This document shows positions 1 to 6,883 of a stretch of 9,413 nt of DNA, piece by piece. Each line of letters opens with the position of its first letter. Positions within the stretch are counted from its first letter, which is position 1. Origin of the DNA: Flavobacteriales bacterium UBA3376 (GTDB taxonomy: Bacteria; Bacteroidota; Bacteroidia; Flavobacteriales; Weeksellaceae); the NCBI GenBank assembly GCA_002359055.1, contig DEQC01000090.1, positions 1 through 9,413 on the forward strand, written 5' to 3'. The position numbers and the translations under genes were made by a program. The notes below the pieces were generated by a model. That model ran no database searches, was not told the origin of the DNA, and was given only the letters and a program-made list of their open reading frames with translations.

Positions 1-585
1 GCATTGGCTGCGCATGATGCTATCGTTGAAACTCATGGAGCATTGAAGCAATTGGCAGTAGCATTGAACAAAATCGGAAATGATATTCGTCTATTGGCTT
101 CAGGACCGCGTTCAGGGATTGGAGAAATTTTCATTCCTGAAAATGAACCCGGATCTTCAATTATGCCTGGAAAAGTAAATCCAACGCAAGCAGAAGCTTT
201 GACTATGGTTGCTGCTCAAGTGATGGGCAACGATGTAGCGATTACCATCGGTGGAACTCAAGGGCATTTTGAATTGAACGTTTTCAAACCTATGATGGCA
301 TATAACTTTTTACAAAGTGCACAATTGTTAGGTGATGCTTGTGTTTCTTTTGATGAACATTGTGCAAAAGGCATCGAGCCAAATCATGAAAGAATCAATG
401 AGTTGTTGAATAATTCATTGATGTTAGTAACTGCTTTAAATACAAAAATCGGTTATTATAAAGCAGCTGAAATTGCTCAAACAGCTCACAAAAACGGAAC
501 TACACTTAGAGAAGAAGCGGTTCGTTTGGGATATGTTACGGAAGAGGAATTTGATGCTTGGGTGAGACCTGAAGATATGGTTTAA
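1..585 (+). CDS. fumC: Class II fumarate hydratase, C-terminal part (5' end outside window)
   Basis: FumC interconverts fumarate and L-malate in the TCA cycle. It is a cytoplasmic, iron-independent homotetramer of the aspartase/fumarase superfamily. The window opens in frame, so 194 residues of a protein usually about 465 long are visible; the N-terminal domain and catalytic histidine region lie upstream. The superfamily signature GSSIMPGKVN is intact at bases 151-180 and contains the mobile-loop serine used as catalytic base. Downstream blocks GHFELNVFKPM, GIEPN and SLMLVTALN match my memory of E. coli FumC almost residue for residue, as does the ending WVRPEDMV. That makes fumarase far more likely than aspartase or argininosuccinate lyase. 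The gene ends in TAA and is followed 17 bases later by a strong hairpin, so it is probably the last gene of its transcript. No defect is visible. Confidence 0.97.
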   Translation, partial: ALAAHDAIVETHGALKQLAVALNKIGNDIRLLASGPRSGIGEIFIPENEPGSSIMPGKVNPTQAEALTMVAAQVMGNDVAITIGGTQGHFELNVFKPMMAYNFLQSAQLLGDACVSFDEHCAKGIEPNHERINELLNNSLMLVTALNTKIGYYKAAEIAQTAHKNGTTLREEAVRLGYVTEEEFDAWVRPEDMV

Positions 586-602
586 ATCGATAATTTATAT
601 TA

Positions 603-643
603 AAAAAAGTAAGCCGCTTCAATTTGAAGCGGCTTACTTTTTT
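603..643. terminator. Bidirectional intrinsic terminator between convergent genes
   Basis: An 18-bp perfect inverted repeat (603-620 against 626-643) encloses a 5-base AATTT loop. The core is GTAAGCCGCTTC and the outer arms are an A run on the left and a T run on the right. Read on the plus strand, the hairpin ends in a U tract just after fumC. Read on the minus strand, it also ends in a U tract, 16 bases past the stop of the T9SS cargo gene. One element can therefore stop transcription from both sides. Confidence 0.9.
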
Positions 644-658
644 ATCGACTAAAGTGAA

Positions 659-2704
659 TTATTTCTTAATTACTTTAAAGCTTTGCACTTTTCCGTCAGC
701 ATGAATTCTTAAAACATAAACTCCAGGTTTCATGTCTTTAAGGTTGATGCTTTTGTTGTTCATACCATTGAATTGATTGATTCTTCTTCCTGTTTCATCA
801 AAGATTTCAATGGATTGAATTTGATTTTTACCATTGATATGTAATTCATCGATCACAGGATTTGGATAAATACTGAACATATTTGTGTTCAAATCAATTG
901 TGCTTAATTGTAAGAATACTGTGATTGCAAATAGTTCACTTTCGCATCCATTGATGGTTTGACTTACATAATAAGTTGTTTGATCAACCAATTCTGTACT
1001 TTCATCCAATGGAGTTTCTCCATTTTCATCAGCATACCAATTCAAATCTCCTGAAGCTTCTACAGTTAAGTCAGCTAAAGTTTCTCCTAATGTAAAGAAT
1101 TGCTCAGAATCTCCAGTTGGAGCATCAGGTGTTTCTTGAACTTCAACAGTATATGCGATTCTTTCCGATTCACAAGTTTCGACATCGCCTGTTTGAACTT
1201 TCCAATTATAGAAGAAATAATAAACAGTTGTGTTTGTTTCAGCATTATTAATTGTTCCGCCTGTGACAGTACCAACGTCTCCAATTGGATAAGGAAAGCC
1301 TTCATGTTCAGTAGAGAATTCTCTAATCATCTCTGGGCTTGATGCAGCTACAAGTCTATAAGTATTTCCAGCTTCTACAGAGAAGTTGATTGGAACTTCA
1401 AATTGAACAGGTGAACTTGCGTTACCTGCTGGACAAGCAACTGTAGTTTCTTCAATTAAATTCCAATTCTCATCTAAAAGTTGCATAACCAAATCTCCTG
1501 GTGAATTAGAAGCTAAATAAACATCAACTGAATTGATAGTAAACGCTTCTGTAGTAGTAAATGTTAATCCCCAAGGTGATGTGCCTGGATTTACTGTGGA
1601 TGATGAATTTGTAGCAGGAGCTAATCTTGCACCTCCTTCAATAATCTCACCATCTCCTTCACTTCCATAGTTGATGGCTTGTGCCCAATAGGTAGTTGTT
1701 TCACTCAATTCAGGTGTAGTAAACTCAAATCCTGTGAAAATTGGTGTAGTAGAAGTTTCAGTATCATACCAACGAACCAATTCTCCATTGGTGTTTGCGA
1801 TCAAAGTCGCTGATGAATCTTCACATGTGAAATCAGGACCTTCAATTGAAAGGCTTGGAGTGATACAACTCGCATCCAAATTAATCATTGCGAAAAACTG
1901 TGCAGAACCTGCTTTGATAATCGAGCTGCTTCCTCCATTGTTCATATCTATCAAATGAATCCCAGCACTATTTGTCCATAAAATATTTCCATCTCCTGTT
2001 TGAATCGCACCTCTTGCTCCTGATTGTGATGAATAAAATATTTCTTCACCTGTTTCAATATCGAAGATATAAACTCCAGAAGGGCTACTGAAAGTCGAAA
2101 CTAATAGATGACCATCTTGTGTAATCCACATTTGCTGAGCGAAGTTAAGAACACCAGGACTAATGGTGAATTCTATGAAATCGCCTGAATAATCTCTTCT
2201 CTCAATCGGTGAGCCTCCATCACTATAAGATATTAATACTTCTCCATTATTCATGTCAAGTACGTCAAATGGGGAACGACCATCAGTAGTGAAATGTCCT
2301 AAATGGTTTCCGTCAATGTCAAGTTGAACGATTGAATTGCTCGGTGTAGAACCTGAGTTGGCAGCATTGGTTACCCAAACCTCAGAATTATTGATTAACC
2401 TTAGACCTCTGATGTTGGCCATATTGCCTGAAATTTGAGACAAGAAGTTAGCTTCTAAATCATAACGGTATATAACGTTTTTAACTTGGTCTGTTATCCA
2501 AATTTCTTCTCCTACTTGAGCAATGCCTTTAGGTGTAGATGGATTATGTACTGATAAATCTATGAATTCTTCGGTTTCTATTTCACCCGTTTCAGAGTTT
2601 AATAGATGTACGTAGGGTGATTGAATCACCGCTATGTATTCTTGCGCATTTGTTATACAAAATGATAACAATAATAAAGTAAAACAAAGTAAATGTTTTC
2701 TCAT
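659..2704 (-). CDS. Exported beta-propeller/Ig-like protein with T9SS type A sorting domain
   Basis: A 681-residue protein predicted to leave the cell through the type IX secretion system. Residues 1-20 form a signal peptide (basic start, Leu-rich core, TNA then Gln21). Residues 22-277 look like repeated beta-propeller blades (YIAVIQSPYVHLL, EIWITDQVKNVIYRYD, HLLVSTFSSPSGVYIFD). An Ig-like domain starts near Cys280 and is interrupted at about 346-507 by a beta-sandwich-like segment rich in Thr and Asn, then resumes with TCESERIAYTVEV. A second, unbroken Ig-like copy spans about 528-599. Residues 608-681 are the type A sorting domain: FSIYPNPVIDELHI, IEIFDETGR, then MKPGVYVLRI and FKVIKK. The sorting domain normally directs outer-membrane passage and is cleaved off. 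The ligand or substrate is unknown: no hydrolase motif is visible, and adhesion or glycan binding is only a guess. The start gives a complete signal peptide. Cys16 does not fit a lipobox (Phe at -1). Confidence 0.88.
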   Translation of the reverse strand: MRKHLLCFTLLLLSFCITNAQEYIAVIQSPYVHLLNSETGEIETEEFIDLSVHNPSTPKGIAQVGEEIWITDQVKNVIYRYDLEANFLSQISGNMANIRGLRLINNSEVWVTNAANSGSTPSNSIVQLDIDGNHLGHFTTDGRSPFDVLDMNNGEVLISYSDGGSPIERRDYSGDFIEFTISPGVLNFAQQMWITQDGHLLVSTFSSPSGVYIFDIETGEEIFYSSQSGARGAIQTGDGNILWTNSAGIHLIDMNNGGSSSIIKAGSAQFFAMINLDASCITPSLSIEGPDFTCEDSSATLIANTNGELVRWYDTETSTTPIFTGFEFTTPELSETTTYWAQAINYGSEGDGEIIEGGARLAPATNSSSTVNPGTSPWGLTFTTTEAFTINSVDVYLASNSPGDLVMQLLDENWNLIEETTVACPAGNASSPVQFEVPINFSVEAGNTYRLVAASSPEMIREFSTEHEGFPYPIGDVGTVTGGTINNAETNTTVYYFFYNWKVQTGDVETCESERIAYTVEVQETPDAPTGDSEQFFTLGETLADLTVEASGDLNWYADENGETPLDESTELVDQTTYYVSQTINGCESELFAITVFLQLSTIDLNTNMFSIYPNPVIDELHINGKNQIQSIEIFDETGRRINQFNGMNNKSINLKDMKPGVYVLRIHADGKVQSFKVIKK

Positions 2705-2785
2705 AATGTGTAAAATTAAGTGTTAATTCGATAAAGTTAATGAGTTTTTTCCATATACAGGAATTGTTAATTGTTTTAAGTTAAA

Positions 2786-3706
2786 TCATTCACAATTGTT
2801 GATATAAAGACTTACAATTTCATCATAAACTTTGTTGTAAAAATGATTGGCTGATTCAGTAGAATATTGCTCTAATCTTTCCTCAGCATAGATTTTATAT
2901 TCTTTTTTCTTCATTTTCTTTTTGTTCTTTTTTAAATCTTCCAAATAAGAAGTTCTAAATTGAATAAAATCATCATATTCATTTTTGTTATTTGTAGTTA
3001 TTAACTGAGTTACATCACTTAATTGTTCTTTGTATTTATTTAGAAAATTAGGACAATTTTTTCCAAAATATTCAATCGAATTGTTGAACCTTAAAGCTAC
3101 ATTGTTGGGTGAAAATATATCTGAACCAATGACGTGAATAGGCAATATTGCGTATTCGTTGTCATTTGCTTGAAAGTAAAAATTTATTGGGTCAACATAA
3201 CAATTGGATTTGTCCTTATTTGTACAACTAACGAGATTATAATGGAAAATAGTTAATTTTGCATTTGAATAATAAACAGGAAGGAGATAATCTCCGTTAT
3301 AATATTTGATTTTATCACCTTTTTGAAATTTAGCGACTTTTGTCTTCTGAAATCTATGTTCAGTTACTTTATTTGTTAAATTATTGTGTTTATAAAGATT
3401 AATTGAACGAATGTCTGAAATTGGAATCTTTTCGTTTTTTGCATTTTTATCTTTTCTGAAATGATAAAATCGATTGGCCAACCCAAGGTTCCGTTCTTTT
3501 GGATTGAAAGCGCTAAGCGTGTTGACCATTTGATTGCTTATCACCGGCTTGTTTTGGAAATCCAAAACATACCCTGATTTTATAGTTCCATCTTCCAACT
3601 CTACCTCTGCTTTGTAATAAACGTTTTTTCCAAAGTTTAATATGAGCTGTGCACTTGCATTCATACTAACTAAAAATGTCAGTAAAAGTAAAATATTCTT
3701 GTTCAT
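2786..3706 (-). CDS. Unrecognised exported protein, Lys/Asn-rich, helical basic C-terminal part
   Basis: I do not recognise this 306-residue protein. Residues 1-20 are a clear signal peptide (MNKN, Leu-rich core, ASA then Gln21), so it should reach the periplasm or beyond. There is no lipobox, no other membrane segment and no T9SS sorting domain. Residues 30-105 (VELEDGTIKSGYVLDFQ, then KIPISDIRSINLY) resemble a beta-rich pattern I associate with uncharacterised Bacteroidota exported proteins; that is an impression, not a family call. Residues 245-300 look helical and contain a strongly basic run around 259-268. The four cysteines are at 161, 169, 218 and 305. The gene is noticeably more A/T-rich than its neighbours and uses many Lys, Asn and Tyr codons. 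It starts 49 bases after the dinB stop and ends 81 bases before the T9SS cargo gene. I see no clear promoter of its own, so co-transcription with dinB is possible. Confidence 0.75.
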   Translation of the reverse strand: MNKNILLLLTFLVSMNASAQLILNFGKNVYYKAEVELEDGTIKSGYVLDFQNKPVISNQMVNTLSAFNPKERNLGLANRFYHFRKDKNAKNEKIPISDIRSINLYKHNNLTNKVTEHRFQKTKVAKFQKGDKIKYYNGDYLLPVYYSNAKLTIFHYNLVSCTNKDKSNCYVDPINFYFQANDNEYAILPIHVIGSDIFSPNNVALRFNNSIEYFGKNCPNFLNKYKEQLSDVTQLITTNNKNEYDDFIQFRTSYLEDLKKNKKKMKKKEYKIYAEERLEQYSTESANHFYNKVYDEIVSLYINNCE

Positions 3707-3755
3707 TTATTTGTGTTTGCGTGCTAACTTAAAGACTTTAAACGAAATTTGAAAA

Positions 3756-4835
3756 TTAATCAATAAAAGGTATTTTTAGTTGAATTGAAATTTGCTTCTT
3801 TTGTTGAGTATTGAGATTTGAAAGTGAAAGTCCCAATAATCTCACCGGTTTGTCGAAAGGTCTTGCCCACCAAAGGTTTTTACTTGTATTGAAAATGTTT
3901 TTTTCTGAATCAAAAAAGTCGATTTCAGTTTTACTTCTGGTGAATTGAGAGAAATCTTTGTACTTGATTTTGAGTGTCAAAGTTCTTCCTTTGATATTTT
4001 GTTTTTCTAATCGATAAACCAATTCACTTGAAAGTTCTTGCAGTTTCTTAAAAACATCTTCTTCCAATTGAAGATCATCTGTGAAAGTTTGTTCAACAGC
4101 TAAGCTTTTACGGATGCGATTTGGGTTGACTTTCGAATGATGAATTCCTCTGACAATGTTGTAAAAGTGTTTGCCGCTTTTACCAAAAAGATCAATCATT
4201 TCGTTTAATTCCTTTTGTTTCAGATCTTTGCCGTTGAATATGCCTAAAGCTTTCATTCTTCCAGCGGTTACTTTTCCGACTCCATAGAATCTATCGATGG
4301 GTAAATCTTCTAAAAATTCTATGACATGTTCGGGATGAATGGTTTTTTGGCCATTGGGTTTGTTGATGTCTGACGCGACTTTGGCTAAGAATTTATTGAT
4401 TGAAATACCAGCTGATGCGGTTAATCCTGTTTTATCGAAGATTTTTTGACGAATTTCTCTGGCAATTTCATTGGCTGAATCCATGGATTTTTTGTTGTTG
4501 GTTACATCCAAATAAGCTTCATCTAAAGACAAAGGTTCGACTAAGTCAGTGTACTCAAAAAAGATTTTCCTGATTTGGTTGGATATTTCTTTGTATCGAG
4601 CAAATCTCGGTTTAACAAAAATCAATTGAGGACATTTTTCTTTGGCCAATTTACTTGGCATGGCAGAGCGCACACCAAATTTTCTTGCTTCATAACTCGC
4701 TGCAGCAACAACACCTCTGTGAATTCCACCAACGGCAATGGGTTTGCCCTTTAATTCAGGATTATCATGTTGTTCTACAGATGCAAAAAATGCATCCATA
4801 TCGATATGTATAATCTTTCGAATGGGAATATCCAT
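3756..4835 (-). CDS. dinB: DNA polymerase IV (Y-family translesion polymerase)
   Basis: An error-prone Y-family polymerase that extends primers past damaged template bases in the cytoplasm. The 359 residues match the usual Pol IV length (E. coli has 351). The palm motif HIDMDAFFASVE (10-21) holds metal ligand Asp12 and steric-gate Phe17, which excludes ribonucleotides. SLDEAYLD (103-110) supplies Asp105 and Glu106. SAGISINKFLAKVASDINKPNG (about 141-162) and the helix-hairpin-helix YGVGKVTAGRMKALGI (184-199) are typical, and RKSLAVEQTF (242-251) opens the little-finger domain. The C-terminus QLKIPF (352-357) fits a beta-clamp-binding peptide. All key residues are present. It is Pol IV rather than UmuC or ImuB: no umuD, lexA or imuA lies beside it. 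The start is set by the ATG that leaves a short leader before the conserved IHIDMDAF block; the next Met lies inside that block. Confidence 0.96.
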   Translation of the reverse strand: MDIPIRKIIHIDMDAFFASVEQHDNPELKGKPIAVGGIHRGVVAAASYEARKFGVRSAMPSKLAKEKCPQLIFVKPRFARYKEISNQIRKIFFEYTDLVEPLSLDEAYLDVTNNKKSMDSANEIAREIRQKIFDKTGLTASAGISINKFLAKVASDINKPNGQKTIHPEHVIEFLEDLPIDRFYGVGKVTAGRMKALGIFNGKDLKQKELNEMIDLFGKSGKHFYNIVRGIHHSKVNPNRIRKSLAVEQTFTDDLQLEEDVFKKLQELSSELVYRLEKQNIKGRTLTLKIKYKDFSQFTRSKTEIDFFDSEKNIFNTSKNLWWARPFDKPVRLLGLSLSNLNTQQKKQISIQLKIPFID

Positions 4836-4839
4836 AGGT

Positions 4840-4847
4840 CAAAATTA
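4840..4847 (-). promoter_or_regulatory. Possible -7 promoter element of dinB, very close to the start codon
   Basis: On the minus strand this reads TAATTTTG, an exact match to the Bacteroidota -7 element TAnnTTTG. It ends only four bases before the dinB ATG, so transcription from it would start at or within a few bases of the ATG. TTTG boxes that could serve as the -33 element are at 4862-4865 (spacer 14) and 4874-4877 (spacer 26), both outside the usual 17-23 range. Chance occurrence in A/T-rich DNA is a real alternative. Confidence 0.3.
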
Positions 4848-4904
4848 CGAACAATTTTTTTCAAACGATTTTTCAAATCCATCATTTTGTATAAGTTGCA
4901 AAAA

Positions 4905-4933
4905 AAAACTCCTTGAAAATTTCAAGGAGTTTT
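4905..4933 (-). terminator. Intrinsic terminator of the S8 protease gene
   Basis: The inverted repeat AAAACTCCTTGAA / TTCAAGGAGTTTT has about 11-13 paired bases and a short loop. On the minus strand it lies 21 bases past the protease stop codon. It is followed there by a U run templated by nine A residues at 4900-4908. On the plus strand only three to four T residues follow, so it works mainly in the minus direction. It separates the protease transcript from dinB. Confidence 0.85.
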
Positions 4934-4954
4934 AAAGATATTAATGAGCGAAAA

Positions 4955-6619
4955 TTATCTTCTGTTTTTTGATCTTTTACCTTTTTTACCATAGCGGTCA
5001 TAAGCCAATCTTACAGCCTTGTTTACATCGATCACTCCACCAGTTGCAGAGATATCGCTGAACTTTCTTGGTTCACCTTCAGAACCAACTTTTACGATTT
5101 CATGAGAAACGTTTACAGTTTCAAATAAGATTTCTTTTACTTCTTGAGAAGTTAAATGTGGGAAATATGACCACAACAATGCAGCACATCCTGCAGCAAC
5201 TGGCGATGCCATAGAGGTTCCTTGTGCGTATCTATAAGAGTTGTTTTGAATGGTTGAATACATTTCAGTTCCTGGAGCGAACAAGTCAACTTTAATTTCT
5301 CCAAAGTTAGAAAACGAAGCTTTTAGATTTTCAGGATATCTTGTGCTCGCACCTACAGTGATCCAATTTTCAGTAAAACTAATCATAGAATCATCTTCAT
5401 AATTCGAAGGGTAATTATAATTCCAATCCAAATCTTTGTTGTCATTTCCAGCAGCGTGGAACATTAAAACACCTTTGCTATCTGCATATCTAATGGCTTC
5501 TCTCACCAATTCTTTGTTAGGAGAAAAAGGTTTTCCAAAGCTCATATTCAAAATTTTCGCTCCGTTGTCCACTGCATAACGAATAGCATTTGCAACGTCT
5601 TCGTCTCTTTCGTCACCATCTCCAACCATACGAACTGACATCAATTTTACATGACCTCCAGCAACACCATTGATTCCTAAATCATTGTCTCGAGTTGCAC
5701 CGATCAAACCTGCAACGTGAGTTCCGTGGAATGCATCAGGACCTTCAACTTCGTTGCTTCCATAACCTTTTACATTTAGTTTTCCATTGGTCGGATCGAA
5801 ATCTTTGTTGAATGCATAAAGCAAATCATCTTTAGCTCTTTTTTCTATTCCTTCGAAATCTTTTTCTGCTTCAGTGATGATTTCTTTAAGAGTCAAACCA
5901 CGGAATCCTTCATTGGCTTCGATCAAGAAAGTTAGTCGATCGATATTCTCTTTATCACTTTCAGTGTTGTTAGGAAGTTTAGCAATATTTTCTTGGGTCA
6001 ATTGGATATCACCTGCAAAATTTTGCAAATCATTTAAGAAAGCGAAGATTTTTGCAGCTTCATTGCTCGAACTTTCCAAACGAGCTTTTGCAGAATAATA
6101 TTTAGTTGCCCATTCTTTTTTTGCTCTCAAATAAGTTTGGTATTTATCAGGCATTTTTCTCATGTTTTCCATGTTTTTTGCCTTGTTGTCTGAGTCGAAT
6201 AAATCCTCATACATCACTACCACACGAGTAGCTTCGTAAGTATCTTTGTTGTAAGCGTTCCCTTCATTGTCGGTCACGAAATCCCATCCATGAGTATCGT
6301 CTATATAACCATTGTTGTCGTCGTCTCTATTGTTGTTTGCAACTTCTTTTGGGTTGACCCAAATTTCATTTTTCAAATCTTCATGGTCGATTTGAATTCC
6401 ACTGTCCAACACGCCAACCACTATGGTCGTAGGTTTCATCTTTTTAGATTTAAGAAACTCTAAAGCAGAATCAGTTCCAACTCCATAAATTCCTGTTTTT
6501 TCAAAATCATTATGGAACCAATTTCTTTTTTCTAATTCTTCTTGATCAACTTCTTTTGTTTGTGCAAATGCATTGAAACCAAATGACAGCACAAATAAAG
6601 ACAAAATTAATTTCTTCAT
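4955..6619 (-). CDS. Exported S8 family (subtilisin-like) serine protease
   Basis: A 554-residue secreted endopeptidase. Residues 1-20 are a signal peptide (MKK, hydrophobic core, AFA then Gln21). The catalytic triad is complete: Asp72 in VVGVLDSGIQIDHEDL, His298 in FHGTHVAGLIGA and Ser469 in GTSMASPVAAG. Asn392 in HAAGNDN is the likely oxyanion-hole residue. After the Asp block comes an acidic NNNRDDDNNGYIDD segment (95-108) that looks like a calcium-binding loop. About 180 residues (113-290), largely charged and helical in appearance, are inserted before the His block; in classical subtilisins these two motifs are only a few dozen residues apart. The segment before the catalytic domain is too short for a usual I9 inhibitor propeptide. 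There is no T9SS sorting domain; the protein ends in a very basic tail (545-554), suggesting a periplasmic location or another anchoring route. Proteases of this layout are, as I recall, common in Bacteroidota. The substrate is unknown. Confidence 0.93.
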   Translation of the reverse strand: MKKLILSLFVLSFGFNAFAQTKEVDQEELEKRNWFHNDFEKTGIYGVGTDSALEFLKSKKMKPTTIVVGVLDSGIQIDHEDLKNEIWVNPKEVANNNRDDDNNGYIDDTHGWDFVTDNEGNAYNKDTYEATRVVVMYEDLFDSDNKAKNMENMRKMPDKYQTYLRAKKEWATKYYSAKARLESSSNEAAKIFAFLNDLQNFAGDIQLTQENIAKLPNNTESDKENIDRLTFLIEANEGFRGLTLKEIITEAEKDFEGIEKRAKDDLLYAFNKDFDPTNGKLNVKGYGSNEVEGPDAFHGTHVAGLIGATRDNDLGINGVAGGHVKLMSVRMVGDGDERDEDVANAIRYAVDNGAKILNMSFGKPFSPNKELVREAIRYADSKGVLMFHAAGNDNKDLDWNYNYPSNYEDDSMISFTENWITVGASTRYPENLKASFSNFGEIKVDLFAPGTEMYSTIQNNSYRYAQGTSMASPVAAGCAALLWSYFPHLTSQEVKEILFETVNVSHEIVKVGSEGEPRKFSDISATGGVIDVNKAVRLAYDRYGKKGKRSKNRR

Positions 6620-6715
6620 ATTACTATTGGATTAAATTTAAAATTACCTTAAATGAATTTGCTAAAGTACAATTTGTTTATAAATAGATTGAATTATTAT
6701 AGAATTCAAAAGTTT

Positions 6716-6748
6716 CAAAGATATCATCTAATTTTTTGCTAACACAAA
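6716..6748 (-). promoter_or_regulatory. Promoter of the S8 protease gene, Bacteroidota type
   Basis: On the minus strand, TTTG (6748-6745) is followed by a 21-base spacer and TATCTTTG (6723-6716). This matches the Bacteroidota primary-sigma consensus TTG-N17-23-TAnnTTTG in both boxes and spacing. The predicted transcript would start near 6711, leaving a leader of roughly 90 bases before the ATG. Confidence 0.6.
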
Positions 6749-6817
6749 TAGAATTTCTTAATAAAAAGATAATTTCTATCCAAAGTTGATAAGTTGTGAT
6801 ATTTGATTTGAGTTTTA

Positions 6818-6849
6818 TTTGTTGCTACCATTCTAAACATCTATTTTTG
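6818..6849 (+). promoter_or_regulatory. Promoter of purA, Bacteroidota type
   Basis: TTTG at 6818-6821, a 20-base spacer, then TATTTTTG at 6842-6849 fit the TTTG / TAnnTTTG consensus exactly. A second TTG at 6822-6824 gives a 17-base spacer. Transcription would start near 6855, giving a leader of about 30 bases. That is too short for a riboswitch between promoter and ATG. The site is divergent from the protease promoter, about 70 bases away. Confidence 0.62.
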
Positions 6850-6883
6850 GGCAGTATAAATTTCACACAAAATCTCAAAATAA

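Noticed and set aside
1100..1342. Plus-strand open frame inside the T9SS cargo gene (and a minus-strand one at 1087-1305, another plus-strand one at 1734-1958)
   Set aside because: They lie wholly inside a well-supported gene in other frames, have Cys/Ile/Ser-rich non-protein-like sequence, and have no promoter or recognisable motif.
2641..2704. Lipoprotein signal in the T9SS cargo (Cys16 in the leader)
   Set aside because: The residue before the Cys is Phe, which does not fit a lipobox, and a good signal peptidase I site (TNA then Gln) follows.
3756..4835. dinB as a UmuC or ImuB homologue within an SOS mutagenesis cassette
   Set aside because: Length, intact catalytic residues, little-finger start and C-terminal clamp motif fit Pol IV. 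No umuD, lexA, imuA or dnaE2 is adjacent.
4738..4935. Plus-strand open frame covering the dinB start, and another at 5874-6098 in the protease gene
   Set aside because: Both are mirror images of conserved coding sequence. The first also runs through the terminator hairpin at 4905-4933.
6850..6883. Purine riboswitch or other structured leader ahead of purA
   Set aside because: The predicted leader is only about 30 bases, with no stem-loop or conserved riboswitch core.
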